From: CAZFQG01 sp964520785 | GTDB lineage: Bacteria; Planctomycetota; Planctomycetia; Pirellulales; Thermoguttaceae | Assembly: GCA_964520785.1 (NCBI GenBank) | Contig: CAZFQG010000124.1 | Coordinates: 1 to 18,786 of the forward strand | Direction of reading: 5' to 3' | DNA: 18,786 nt | Shown here: positions 1 through 6,599 of the stretch, piece after piece | How the letters are laid out: each line of letters opens with the position of its first letter | Numbering within the stretch: the first letter of the stretch is position 1 | Program-made: the position numbers and the translations under genes | Notes under the pieces: model-generated | Database searches by the model: none | Told to the model about the DNA's origin: nothing | Seen by the model: the letters and a program-made list of their open reading frames with translations, nothing else

Positions 1-365
1 CCTACAATGCTGGCGGAGTGCATGAAGTCGCTGTAGTTCCTCGTCATTCGCCAGGATGACCCATCGACCTCGCGTGCCGGGAAGTTGACGGGCCACACAA
101 CCCACTTGCGTTGAATCCAAGTATACAAAGTGGATTGAGGCATATCCAGCCGACACGCCAGGTCGGCGAACCACCACTCGTCGGGTTGTGGTTCAGCACT
201 TGATTCCAAACGGTGGCGACGACGCTGTACGAGGCCGTTGCGCGATAGTAATTGCCGGACCATGGGGCCATTGAATGTCATACGTCTTTTCGGCGGACGC
301 CACCCTTCCTGATTTAACTGTTCTGCCATCCGTGCCGTGCTCATGCCGGCGTCACGGAACGCAGC
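1..365 (-). pseudogene. Frameshifted C-terminal fragment of a serine-recombinase-type protein
   Basis: On the minus strand the translation runs GMSTARMAEQLNQEGWRPP, then FNGPMVRQLLSRNGL, then EWWFADLACRLDMPQSTLYT and WIQRKWVV. After a shift in reading frame near positions 93-96 it continues ARQLPGTRGRWVILANDEEL to the left edge. I recognise this as the C-terminal part of planctomycete large serine recombinases: a helical segment ending in 'GWRPPKR', then a MerR-like helix-turn-helix with the family pattern 'LxMPxSTLYxW...RKW...ARQLPG.RGRWV'. The catalytic resolvase domain is absent. Between TGG-GTT and GCC-CGT there are five bases where the family has one codon, so a two-base insertion (or one-base loss) broke the gene. 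It is cut by the window edge at position 1 and abuts the transposase remnant near 341-365. It is surely non-functional. Family assignment is from memory of the motif, without a search. Confidence 0.75.
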
Positions 366-649
366 CCCAACACGGCCCAAGAAACCTTCTCTTGGCCTTT
401 GGGAAGAACCGATTTCAGGAACTCGTCCAGTTTCAAACGACGGATCAGTTCCAACGCCAGCCACGGACCGCCAAAGTCGACGCGATTCTCGACCCGCACG
501 CCGGCCGTGTCGACCTCGATCCACTCGCGCTCGGGACGTTCATCTTGGCCGAACAGCCGCAACTGCTGATACGGCGATGGGCGTTTATTCTCCGCCGCAC
601 GCTTGACGCCCCGGCGAGCCGAGTCCTTGAGTTGCCTCAAATAGGCCAC
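341..649 (-). pseudogene. Truncated IS4/IS1634-type transposase (N-terminal part only)
   Basis: This minus-strand reading frame carries KRAAENKRPSPYQQLRLFG followed by WIEVDTAGVRVE and DFGGPWLALELIRRLKLDEF. I recognise this N-terminal region of IS1634-like DDE transposases, where 'RVERVRDFGGPWLALxLxxRLGL' precedes the RNase-H-like core. The frame stops at 341, just after a 'VSWAVLGL' stretch that begins the next family block, so the whole catalytic DDE domain is missing. The 102-aa frame opens with GTG at 649, but the same frame stays open further upstream (VSRRFRATRRVAYLR), and family members have such a leader, so the remnant may extend to about 690. No terminal inverted repeats were found. 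The 3' side runs directly into the recombinase remnant, meaning a deletion joined two dead elements. Non-functional relic. Confidence 0.7.
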
Positions 650-986
650 ACGTCGCGTTGCCCGGAACCGGCGGCTGACGGCCCAGGAATCGGCCGATTA
701 CAATCAGATCCGCGCCAAGGTCGCCGGCGAGCTGCGCGAGCTCATCGCGCGCCATCACGAGCGTATCTCGGCGCGGGATCACCTGGGGGAGTTGCTAAAG
801 CAGTTGAAGGCGGCACGGGAGGAACGCCGCCTGAGCCTGGCCGACATGACGGAGATCACCGGCATGGACCGGTCGGCGCTCTCGAAACTTGAAACCGGAA
901 AGCGCCCGAACCCAACGGTCGAGACGTTGATCCGCTACGCCGAAGCAGTGGGCAAGCACCTCATGGTGTCGCTGGTGGAAGAATGA
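644..986 (+). CDS. XRE-family HTH regulator, 5' end apparently lost
   Basis: The sure part is 792-986 (TTG start, 64 aa): LLKQLKAAREERRLSLADMT followed by EITGMDRSALSKLETGKR and PTVETLIRYAEAVGKHL. This is a classic XRE/Cro-cI five-helix DNA-binding domain with the SALSKLE recognition helix. The same frame is open upstream to a TAG at 641-643 and reads RRLTAQESADYNQIRAKVAG, then ELRELIARHHERIS, which matches the N-terminal extension I remember for planctomycete proteins of this type. No ATG, GTG or TTG lies between 644 and 791, so the natural start appears to have been removed by the junction with the transposase relic on the opposite strand. Either a short TTG-started protein is still made, or the gene is dead. 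Relatives are often antitoxin-like single-domain regulators; no toxin partner is visible here. Fold certain, expression uncertain. Confidence 0.7.
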
Positions 987-1054
987 GGAACTGCGTCGTC
1001 CGGGCCGTGGAAAACGGCCAGATCGGAGCGAAGAATAAGATAAAACGGCCTTCG

Positions 1055-1078
1055 CCCAATTCTCGTCCCAATTCTCGT
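1055..1078. repeat. Perfect tandem duplication of a 12-bp unit
   Basis: CCCAATTCTCGT occurs twice in direct succession (1055-1066 and 1067-1078). It lies between the XRE stop (986) and the hydrolase gene. It could be a slippage duplication or a paired binding site; nothing in the sequence decides between these. Confidence 0.85.
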
Positions 1079-1195
1079 CAACCTTCAAACGAATGAATAT
1101 CGGAAACTGCCGTGTACCAGCTTTTCGAATTCGGTACAATGCAAGTATGCGAGGAGACTGCTCCCTTCTTCCCGAACCTCTTTTCTCCCAAGTGG

Positions 1196-2254
1196 ATGAT
1201 GAAGTATCCTGCAATCGCGTTCATAATTGGAGCCCTTATCCTGGGGGGATTCTTGCACACTGCCGTTTCAGCCAACGAGGCGGAATCGGAGGGGTTTGGC
1301 CTTTCCGATCTTGCTACCCCCGGCGGGAGGGACCTCCTCCCCAGGCCCACCGTCACCGGTGCGTGGCTCTGGAGTGATTTGGTGTGGTTTCGCGACTACC
1401 GAATTCAGTGTCATGCCGTTACCGGAGAGCATCGATTGCTAGACCCCAGAGGGTTCCGCCGCGCGTGGGGAACTTTGGTTCAATGCCGCGATGAGTTGAA
1501 TCGGATCAAAAAGGTCGAAGAACTCGAACCCCTAAGCGGACGCGCCGTCGTCGTCTTGCACGGACTCCTCCGTAGTCCTGGGACGATGGAAGGGTTGTGT
1601 GACTACATCGAAGAGAATAGTGATTTCACCGCCGTCAACGTCGGATATCCCAGCAACCTTCTGAAGATCGAAGTGCACGCCCGATACCTGGCCCATCTGA
1701 TGGACGAGTTGGAGGGCTTCGAGGAGATTGACTTCGTTGCCCACAGCATGGGGAACATCGTTTTTCGGCACTACCTGAAGGATCGGACTGATCCGGAAAC
1801 CGGCCGCCAGGGCGATCCGCGGATCAAGCGGTGCGTCATGCTCGCCCCGCCAAACAACGGTTCCGTCACCGCCTCCGTCCTGGCTCGCAACGATTTCTTC
1901 ATCACGCTTTTCGGCCGGCCGGGCCAGGAACTCGGTGTCGACTGGAACCACCTTGCCCCGCAACTTGCCGTTCCCAGTTTTGAATTCGGCGTCATCGCGG
2001 GAGGTCGAAACGACGAACGCGGGTACAACCCAGTGCTCGCGGGAGATGACGACGGTACCGTGCGAGTGGAAGGAACGAAGCTCCCCGGAATGACCGATTT
2101 TCGCGTCGTTCCCAGCCTGCATACCTTCATCATGGACCACCCCAAGACAAGACGATACACTCTGCAATTCCTTGAAACGGGCTATTTTGAATCGCCCGAC
2201 ACGAAACAGCCGCTGCCGGATCACGGGTCACCTCGGGATGAATCACGGGAATAG
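1196..2254 (+). CDS. Secreted alpha/beta-hydrolase (lipase/esterase-like)
   Basis: Predicted serine hydrolase of the lipase/PGAP1-like group, substrate unknown. I chose ATG 1196 (352 aa) because it opens directly into a signal peptide, MMKYPAIAFIIGALILGGFL, with cleavage likely near AVSA (residues 23-26). An upstream in-frame GTG at 1112 and ATG at 1139 would put about 20-28 extra residues before it. No good Shine-Dalgarno precedes any candidate. Visible motifs: the oxyanion strand VVVLHGLLRSPGT (118-130), the nucleophile elbow DFVAHSMGNIVFRHYL with Ser184, an acidic stretch GDDDGTV (283-289) offering the catalytic Asp, and SLHTFIMDHP with His309 as the likely catalytic His. The elbow is AHSMG where GHSMG is usual. 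The sequence 'MLAPPNNGS' (215-223) is also typical of lipases. The TPR-like gene starts 93 bp downstream on the same strand. The hydrolase fold is confident; the substrate is not inferable. Confidence 0.88.
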   Translation: MMKYPAIAFIIGALILGGFLHTAVSANEAESEGFGLSDLATPGGRDLLPRPTVTGAWLWSDLVWFRDYRIQCHAVTGEHRLLDPRGFRRAWGTLVQCRDELNRIKKVEELEPLSGRAVVVLHGLLRSPGTMEGLCDYIEENSDFTAVNVGYPSNLLKIEVHARYLAHLMDELEGFEEIDFVAHSMGNIVFRHYLKDRTDPETGRQGDPRIKRCVMLAPPNNGSVTASVLARNDFFITLFGRPGQELGVDWNHLAPQLAVPSFEFGVIAGGRNDERGYNPVLAGDDDGTVRVEGTKLPGMTDFRVVPSLHTFIMDHPKTRRYTLQFLETGYFESPDTKQPLPDHGSPRDESRE

Positions 2255-2313
2255 AGTTGAATAGAGGTGGCGTCGGCAGACCATTATTCTCCGCCTCCTT
2301 CATCCCTCGTGGC

Positions 2314-2329
2314 CGTACCTCTCGGTACG
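2314..2329. other. Short perfect hairpin before the TPR-like gene
   Basis: CGTACC, a TCTC loop, then GGTACG gives a 6-bp perfect stem ending 18 bases before ATG 2348. There is no T-run after it, so it is not a standard intrinsic terminator. It could shape the leader of the downstream mRNA; function is a guess. Confidence 0.4.
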
Positions 2330-2347
2330 CGAAATTACTACGGAGCC

Positions 2348-4708
2348 ATGCCCAAACCCCGGCTTTCCACGTTCATTTTGATCCCTTTTCTCGCCTTCTC
2401 CGGCCCTGTTCTCGATGCGGCGGAAGCGGAATCGAATGCGCGGTACTTGGAGGAACTGCGGCGTCGGGGAAATACTCTGGAAGTGGAGGCGATTTGCCGC
2501 CGGGAACTCGCGAGGACCGACCTGAAGGAAGACGCCCGAGCATCGCTCACGGTGGTTCTCATGCAGACGCTTGCCGACCGCGCGATCACGGAGCCGCCGG
2601 ACCTTCGAGCCGCGTTATTCTCCGAAGCCGAGGAAGCCGGACGGGCTTTTCTCGAGAGCCGGTCGGAACATCCAAAGTCCGTTCTGATCCGCCTTCAGGC
2701 TGCCATCAACGGGGCCCTTGGCGGTCAGGTTGCGCGATTGGAAGCGGAGGCCGCCGGTGGGGCGCGGCGTTCGTTCGAATCAGCCAGAGACGCACTGCGG
2801 GCCGCGGTGCGACGTTTCGAGGACGTTCACGGTGATGTGGAGGTTCTGCTCCGGCGGCGGCCGCCTAGTTCGGATTTCTCGCGCGACGAACTGGTGAACC
2901 TCGAAAAATCCGTCCGGCATAAATGGGCGGAGGCCCTGACGGAACTGGCGACATGTTTCCCGGTCGAAAGTCCCGACCGCGTCGATCTGCTTGGCCGCGC
3001 GTCGGCCCTTCTCGCTCCGCTCTCCGGGGGAGACGAACGACATCCTCTAACCTGGCAGGCGCGGATCGACCGCATCCGGTGTGAGCGTCTCTTAGGCCAT
3101 CACGACGACGCGACACAGGCCCTGGCCGCGCTGGCGGCGGCAAATCCGCCGGAAGAGACGGCGCTCCTCGCGGCGGCCGAGGCGATGCGGCTGGCGCTCA
3201 GCACCGGTCGCCTGGATGAGGCCGTCGCCTTGTTCGAGCGGATGCCAACTCTCGACGCCGCGCACCCCAAGACGCTCGCTCTGGCCGCCCTCGATGTCTC
3301 GCTCGAAGCCAAGCGGCACGCCATGGAAGCCGGCGATCCGGCGGCGGCACGGACGTGGGGCGGTCGGGTCGAATCGTTGCTCCGGGAAATCGCCAGACTG
3401 TACGGACCTTACTGGGGTCGCCGCGCGGAAATGCAGGCGGCCCGGTACGCCGGAAAAGTTGAATCGAACGACACGGCCATGCTCATGCGCGCGGGGGCGC
3501 TCGCCGTGGAAGAGGACCGGCCGGACGAGGCGGTTTCCTTCTACGATCGGGCCCGCGCCGCGGCAGTGGCGGAAGGGAATACATCCGGAGCGTTCGAGGC
3601 CGGTTACGCGGCGGCGGCGGTGGAGCACCGTCGAGAACGGTCCGCCGAGGCGTTCGGACGCTTCCGCGACATCGCTCTCACCGCGACTCAAAACCCACTC
3701 GCGCCGGAGGCTCATCTTTTGGCTGCCTGGCACGCCGGCCGACTCCTCGACCGAGCCGGCCCGGAAGAAACCCAGGCGGAAACCAAGTTCGCGGACATTC
3801 TGGCCGAGCACCTGCGGTTTTGGCCGGACGCGTCAACGGCCGACCCGGTCCGCCATCAATTGGGGCTCCTGCACGAAAGGGCGGGACGCCAGAGGGAGGC
3901 CATCGAGGTTTATCAACGGATTTCGACCGGTTTCTCCGCCTATCCCGAGGTCTTGGAATCAATCGGCCGGTGCATCACCGCGCTGGCGGCCAAGACCCCC
4001 GCGGACGCGCCGCGACTCGCTTCGGACGCCGCGGCATGGTTCGACAACCTCGTGCGCGGCTCCGATGGGCAGTTGCCCCAGCGATGGAGCCCCAGCGCGC
4101 GCGCCGCGGCGGTGGAGGCGGCCCGGTTCTACCTGGAGACGCCTGAAGACGCATCGCGGGCCGAACCACTTCTGCGTGCCGCGCTGGCGGACCCGGAGGG
4201 GGCACCCTCCCAATGGCGGTCGCGCGCGCAGGCCCTCTTGATTGCCGCGCTGGCGGTGGCGGGGAAGCGGGAAGAGGCGCTCGCCTTGACTAATGCCCAA
4301 CTGGATGCCGCCGATCCCGCCGGCCGCGCGGCACTCGAACGAACTCAGGCGGAACTCCTGGCGAAGACGGCCGGTCGCGCCGAGGCATTGGCCGCCTTCG
4401 AGACGCTCGTGGAAAACCATCCCAGGGACGCGGCCGTCCGTCGCCGGTACGCCGAGCTTCTGGCCGAGGGCTCGGATCGGGCCTGTCTCGAGAAGTCACT
4501 GGTCCAATGGCGGGTTCTGGCCGAAGGGCTCAAGCCGGATACCCCCGAGTGGTTCGGTGCCAAATACCAAACGGCGGAGATGCACTACCGGTTGGGCAAT
4601 CGGGAACAGGCGGCAAGGGTCGTGACCGTTTTGCGGATTACGCGGCCTGAACTGGGTGGTCCGGAAATGAAAGCGAGGTTCCTGGAACTTCTTCAGCGCT
4701 GCCGATAA
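2348..4708 (+). CDS. Large secreted TPR-like helical-repeat protein
   Basis: Start ATG 2348 gives 786 aa and begins with a signal peptide, MPKPRLSTFILIPFLAFSG, cleaved near LDAAEA. A GTG at 2267 opens the same frame but adds 27 residues ahead of the signal peptide, so I reject it. The rest is almost wholly alpha-helical, Ala/Glu/Arg-rich, with helix-turn-helix pairs in the TPR style, for example EEDRPDEAVSFYDRARAAAV, QREAIEVYQRISTGF, KREEALALTNAQLDAADPAG and RAEALAAFETLVENHPRDAA. The last of these follows the TPR spacing (small residue, bulky residue, Pro after helix B). No enzyme domain is visible. Such planctomycete proteins are usually periplasmic scaffolds; the partner is unknown. It follows the hydrolase and precedes the DUF4177-like gene on the same strand with small gaps, so co-transcription is possible. 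Confidence 0.85.
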   Translation: MPKPRLSTFILIPFLAFSGPVLDAAEAESNARYLEELRRRGNTLEVEAICRRELARTDLKEDARASLTVVLMQTLADRAITEPPDLRAALFSEAEEAGRAFLESRSEHPKSVLIRLQAAINGALGGQVARLEAEAAGGARRSFESARDALRAAVRRFEDVHGDVEVLLRRRPPSSDFSRDELVNLEKSVRHKWAEALTELATCFPVESPDRVDLLGRASALLAPLSGGDERHPLTWQARIDRIRCERLLGHHDDATQALAALAAANPPEETALLAAAEAMRLALSTGRLDEAVALFERMPTLDAAHPKTLALAALDVSLEAKRHAMEAGDPAAARTWGGRVESLLREIARLYGPYWGRRAEMQAARYAGKVESNDTAMLMRAGALAVEEDRPDEAVSFYDRARAAAVAEGNTSGAFEAGYAAAAVEHRRERSAEAFGRFRDIALTATQNPLAPEAHLLAAWHAGRLLDRAGPEETQAETKFADILAEHLRFWPDASTADPVRHQLGLLHERAGRQREAIEVYQRISTGFSAYPEVLESIGRCITALAAKTPADAPRLASDAAAWFDNLVRGSDGQLPQRWSPSARAAAVEAARFYLETPEDASRAEPLLRAALADPEGAPSQWRSRAQALLIAALAVAGKREEALALTNAQLDAADPAGRAALERTQAELLAKTAGRAEALAAFETLVENHPRDAAVRRRYAELLAEGSDRACLEKSLVQWRVLAEGLKPDTPEWFGAKYQTAEMHYRLGNREQAARVVTVLRITRPELGGPEMKARFLELLQRCR

Positions 4709-4766
4709 ACGAGGCAGCGACTCCGTTATGCACGAACATCCCTGAATTCAAAAAGGCCGACGAATC

Positions 4767-5066
4767 ATGAGCCGTTCCTTCTTTCTAGGCGCACTTCTGC
4801 TCGGAGTCCTTTTCGGCGTCGGCCTATGCCAGCTCGGCACGACCGTCTCCCAAAGGGCCCAGGCCCAGGTCGTTTTGGAGGATGCCGAGGGGCCGATCCG
4901 CTACGAATACCGAGTCGTCCGATTTGTCGGACTCGACACGGTGGACTTTCAAAAGACGCTCAATGCCCTCGGTGACGCGGGATGGGAATACGTCGGCCCC
5001 ATTCAGTACCGAAACGAGGTTCCCGTCGCGACCGCCGTGGCATTCAAACGGCCGCTGCGCTATTGA
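4767..5066 (+). CDS. Small secreted DUF4177-like protein
   Basis: A 99-aa protein. Residues 1-34 form a signal peptide or membrane anchor, MSRSFFLGALLLGVLFGVGL, followed by QRAQAQ as a plausible cleavage region. The mature part reads YEYRVVRFVG, then LNALGDAGWEYVGPI, then VAFKRPL. This matches the DUF4177 pattern 'YEYxVV...LNxLGxxGWExV...xxxFKR', a small beta-alpha-beta fold of unknown function found in many bacteria. An AAAAAGG stretch lies roughly 10 bases before the ATG and may serve as ribosome binding site. It sits 58 bp after the TPR-like gene on the same strand and converges with the yqjE-like gene. Role unknown. Confidence 0.8.
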   Translation: MSRSFFLGALLLGVLFGVGLCQLGTTVSQRAQAQVVLEDAEGPIRYEYRVVRFVGLDTVDFQKTLNALGDAGWEYVGPIQYRNEVPVATAVAFKRPLRY

Positions 5067-5164
5067 GGAAGCGGCGATCTTCCCGGAGAAGACGACGAAC
5101 AACGTGAAGGGGGCAGCCGAGAAGAACCGAAGGTATTTTGTCTGTAATTAGCGGGACGACGTTT

Positions 5165-5683
5165 CTAGACTTCTGGTCCCTGCCGCTTGCGAACCTCCCG
5201 TTCATCAGAAACAGGGTCGGTCGGTAGATCGTCTTTGCTCGCCGAACGCGGTTCGGGACGGCCCTCCGAGTGGGTTTTTCCGAACCATTCTCCCAGCCAG
5301 ACCGCGTCTTCACGGAGTTCCTCCTGGGTCTCCTCCAAGCCAACGAAGTCCGCTCGGCACCGGCGCCACGCGAACCAGGCAAGCAGGATGCCGAAGACGA
5401 TCAGGACGCCGCCGAAAAGCGCCGACCATCCCGCGGCGGTGATTCCCCATATCCCATCGAGAATCAGCGCCAAACCACAAAGCAGAAGCGGGAGGGCGAC
5501 CAACAGGCATGTCAGCGCGACGGTCAACGCGATGAGCAACCGCTTGATCGTCCGGATGTCGCATTCGATTTCCAGCCGCGCCAGTTCCCAACGCAGCGAA
5601 AGGCTCTCCCTGGCGTGATCTCCCAGTGTATCGAGACGCTGGCGGAGAACTTCGAACAATCGGGTCTTTTCAAGCGGTCTCAT
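5165..5683 (-). CDS. YqjE-like (phage-holin superfamily III type) membrane protein
   Basis: A 172-aa inner-membrane protein. ATG at 5683 is preceded by GGGAGG at a good distance, so I use it in place of the longer open frame. Layout: an amphipathic N-terminal helix, RLFEVLRQRLDTLGDHARES, with SLRWELARLEIE; TM1 at about 48-76 (LLIALTVALTCLLVALPLLL); TM2 at about 86-107 (GWSALFGGVLIVFGILLAWF); then a charged cytoplasmic tail with EETQEELREDAVWL. This is the YqjE / putative actinobacterial holin-X / DUF1469 architecture: two membrane hairpin helices between charged helices, where the N-terminus reads 'ELxxLExxxEI'. Its start overlaps the end of the upstream gene by 14 bp, implying one transcript. 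In E. coli the YqjD/ElaB family relatives associate with ribosomes at the membrane in stationary phase, but the function of YqjE itself is unknown. Confidence 0.8.
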   Translation of the reverse strand: MRPLEKTRLFEVLRQRLDTLGDHARESLSLRWELARLEIECDIRTIKRLLIALTVALTCLLVALPLLLCGLALILDGIWGITAAGWSALFGGVLIVFGILLAWFAWRRCRADFVGLEETQEELREDAVWLGEWFGKTHSEGRPEPRSASKDDLPTDPVSDEREVRKRQGPEV

Positions 5684-6053
5684 GCGGCCCTCCCGCGGAA
5701 ACGGCGCCGCCTTCCGGCCGCGACGGCTGTTCATTCCGGTCAAACAGCGAGTCGCAGAAATCGACGATTTCACCGAAAAGACGAGATTGAACGCGTCGCG
5801 CCGTCTGAGACAGCAGCCGGCGACCAAACCAGCCGGTGACCCGCCGTCCTGACAGGCCGGCCGAGAGAAGCAGCCCGACTCCGAATGCGGACAAGAGGGC
5901 GGGACCCGGAAACCGCTTCGCAAGGGTCCTCCAGGACGCCAGCCGCCGCCCCTCGCGGCGGACGCCCTGGGCATCGCCATCGAGATTGCGGCGAAGCCGC
6001 GCAATCCGCGTCCGGATGAGGCGCGTCTGTCGAAGGCGTTCTATTTCCTTCAC
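5670..6053 (-). CDS. Small basic membrane protein in the YqjK position
   Basis: A 127-aa protein starting with GTG at 6053 and overlapping the yqjE-like gene by 14 bp. The N-terminus is strongly basic and helical (MKEIERLRQTRLIRTRIARL). One hydrophobic stretch at about 49-68 (FPGPALLSAFGVGLLLSAGL) is followed by an Arg-rich helix (RRLLSQTARRVQSRLFG). I do not recognise a named domain. The layout, a basic coiled N-terminus, a single membrane segment and a basic 'GFGVW/GRRL'-type tail, resembles E. coli YqjK, and the neighbours are the YqjD- and YqjE-like genes, so I call it YqjK-like by position and shape only. No good Shine-Dalgarno precedes GTG 6053, and no other start is closer to one. The C-terminal 20 residues are low-complexity and overlap the next gene. 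Confidence 0.65.
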   Translation of the reverse strand: MKEIERLRQTRLIRTRIARLRRNLDGDAQGVRREGRRLASWRTLAKRFPGPALLSAFGVGLLLSAGLSGRRVTGWFGRRLLSQTARRVQSRLFGEIVDFCDSLFDRNEQPSRPEGGAVSAGGPHETA

Positions 6054-6102
6054 GGGTCGGTTCCTTCGAGGTGCTGGAAAACTGGATGTCTTGGCTTATT
6101 GC

Positions 6103-6342
6103 TCAGCGCCGGAAAAGGCGACCGAGGAAGAACCCCAACGCGGCCGCGATGACCATCGCGATGCCGGGGTTCTTCTTCGCCTTGGCGGTCACCTCCGACA
6201 CCAAATCGCCGACGGTGGTCGACGCCACTTTTTCCCAGCGCGAATGGAGTTCTTGCTCCGCCTTCTGGCGAATCCGGTCGACGCAAGACGAGACGTCGGC
6301 CTGGCAGGGCGCGGCGGAATCGGACTGATCTGGAGTATTCAT
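6103..6342 (-). CDS. DUF883 family protein (YqjD/ElaB/YgaM-like)
   Basis: A 79-aa tail-anchored membrane protein. ATG 6342 is chosen inside a longer open frame because it follows GGGAAAGA and gives the family's usual length. Residues 20-57 form an amphipathic helix (CVDRIRQKAEQELHSRWEKV, then LVSEVTAKAKKNP). The C-terminus is the family hallmark: KKNPGIAMVIAAALGFFLGR ending LFRR, the 'xxxP..s...Aag.GfllG.ll.R' motif of DUF883. In E. coli such proteins (YqjD, ElaB, YgaM) sit in the inner membrane and bind ribosomes under RpoS control in stationary phase. This is the first gene of the minus-strand trio, 49 bp before the YqjK-like gene. Its upstream region is shared with the divergent 899-aa gene. 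Confidence 0.85.
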   Translation of the reverse strand: MNTPDQSDSAAPCQADVSSCVDRIRQKAEQELHSRWEKVASTTVGDLVSEVTAKAKKNPGIAMVIAAALGFFLGRLFRR

Positions 6343-6397
6343 TTCGTGTCTTTCCCATGAACTGGACCGGGTGACCCCCAAAAATGGCTGGTGCTTG

Positions 6398-6482
6398 GTG
6401 GGCAACCCCACACTGCTTAATGTACTACATCCCCGGTAACAAGAGAAAGAACCGGGGGATGGCATAACGTATATTCTTATGC
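6398..6482. promoter_or_regulatory. Three consecutive inverted repeats in a divergent intergenic region
   Basis: Three inverted repeats lie within 85 bp between the DUF883 gene (minus) and the 899-aa gene (plus). The first is GTGGG-CAAC-CCCAC (6398-6411). The second is CCCCGGT (6432-6438), a 12-base A-rich loop, then ACCGGGG (6451-6457); one extra G follows, and its flanks CAT and ATG also pair. The third is GCATAA (6462-6467), a 9-base AT-rich spacer, then TTATGC (6477-6482). The middle one could be a strong RNA hairpin; the last looks like an operator-type dyad. No T-run follows, so these are not plain terminators. The rest of 6343-6599 shows no gene that I can support. Confidence 0.5.
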
Positions 6483-6599
6483 GATACTGCGCGGCAGCGA
6501 GATGTTGCGTTACTCCCCCCGCAAACCTAACGACCCACAAATCCGCTCCAGCCACGCTCCCTATTTTCAATAGTCTTCGCAGACCACCAAGGTGTCCCC

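Noticed and set aside
275..892. Plus-strand 205-aa open frame
   Set aside because: It is antisense to the recombinase and transposase relics and out of frame with the XRE domain; its translation is Pro/Arg-rich without any motif.
1135..1140. TACAAT as a possible -10 box for the hydrolase gene
   Set aside because: No -35-like hexamer stands at 16-18 bases upstream, and planctomycete promoters are poorly defined.
3216..4241. Plus-strand 341-aa open frame inside the TPR-like gene
   Set aside because: Arg/Ser/Pro-rich shadow caused by high GC; the other frame has a signal peptide and regular helical repeats.
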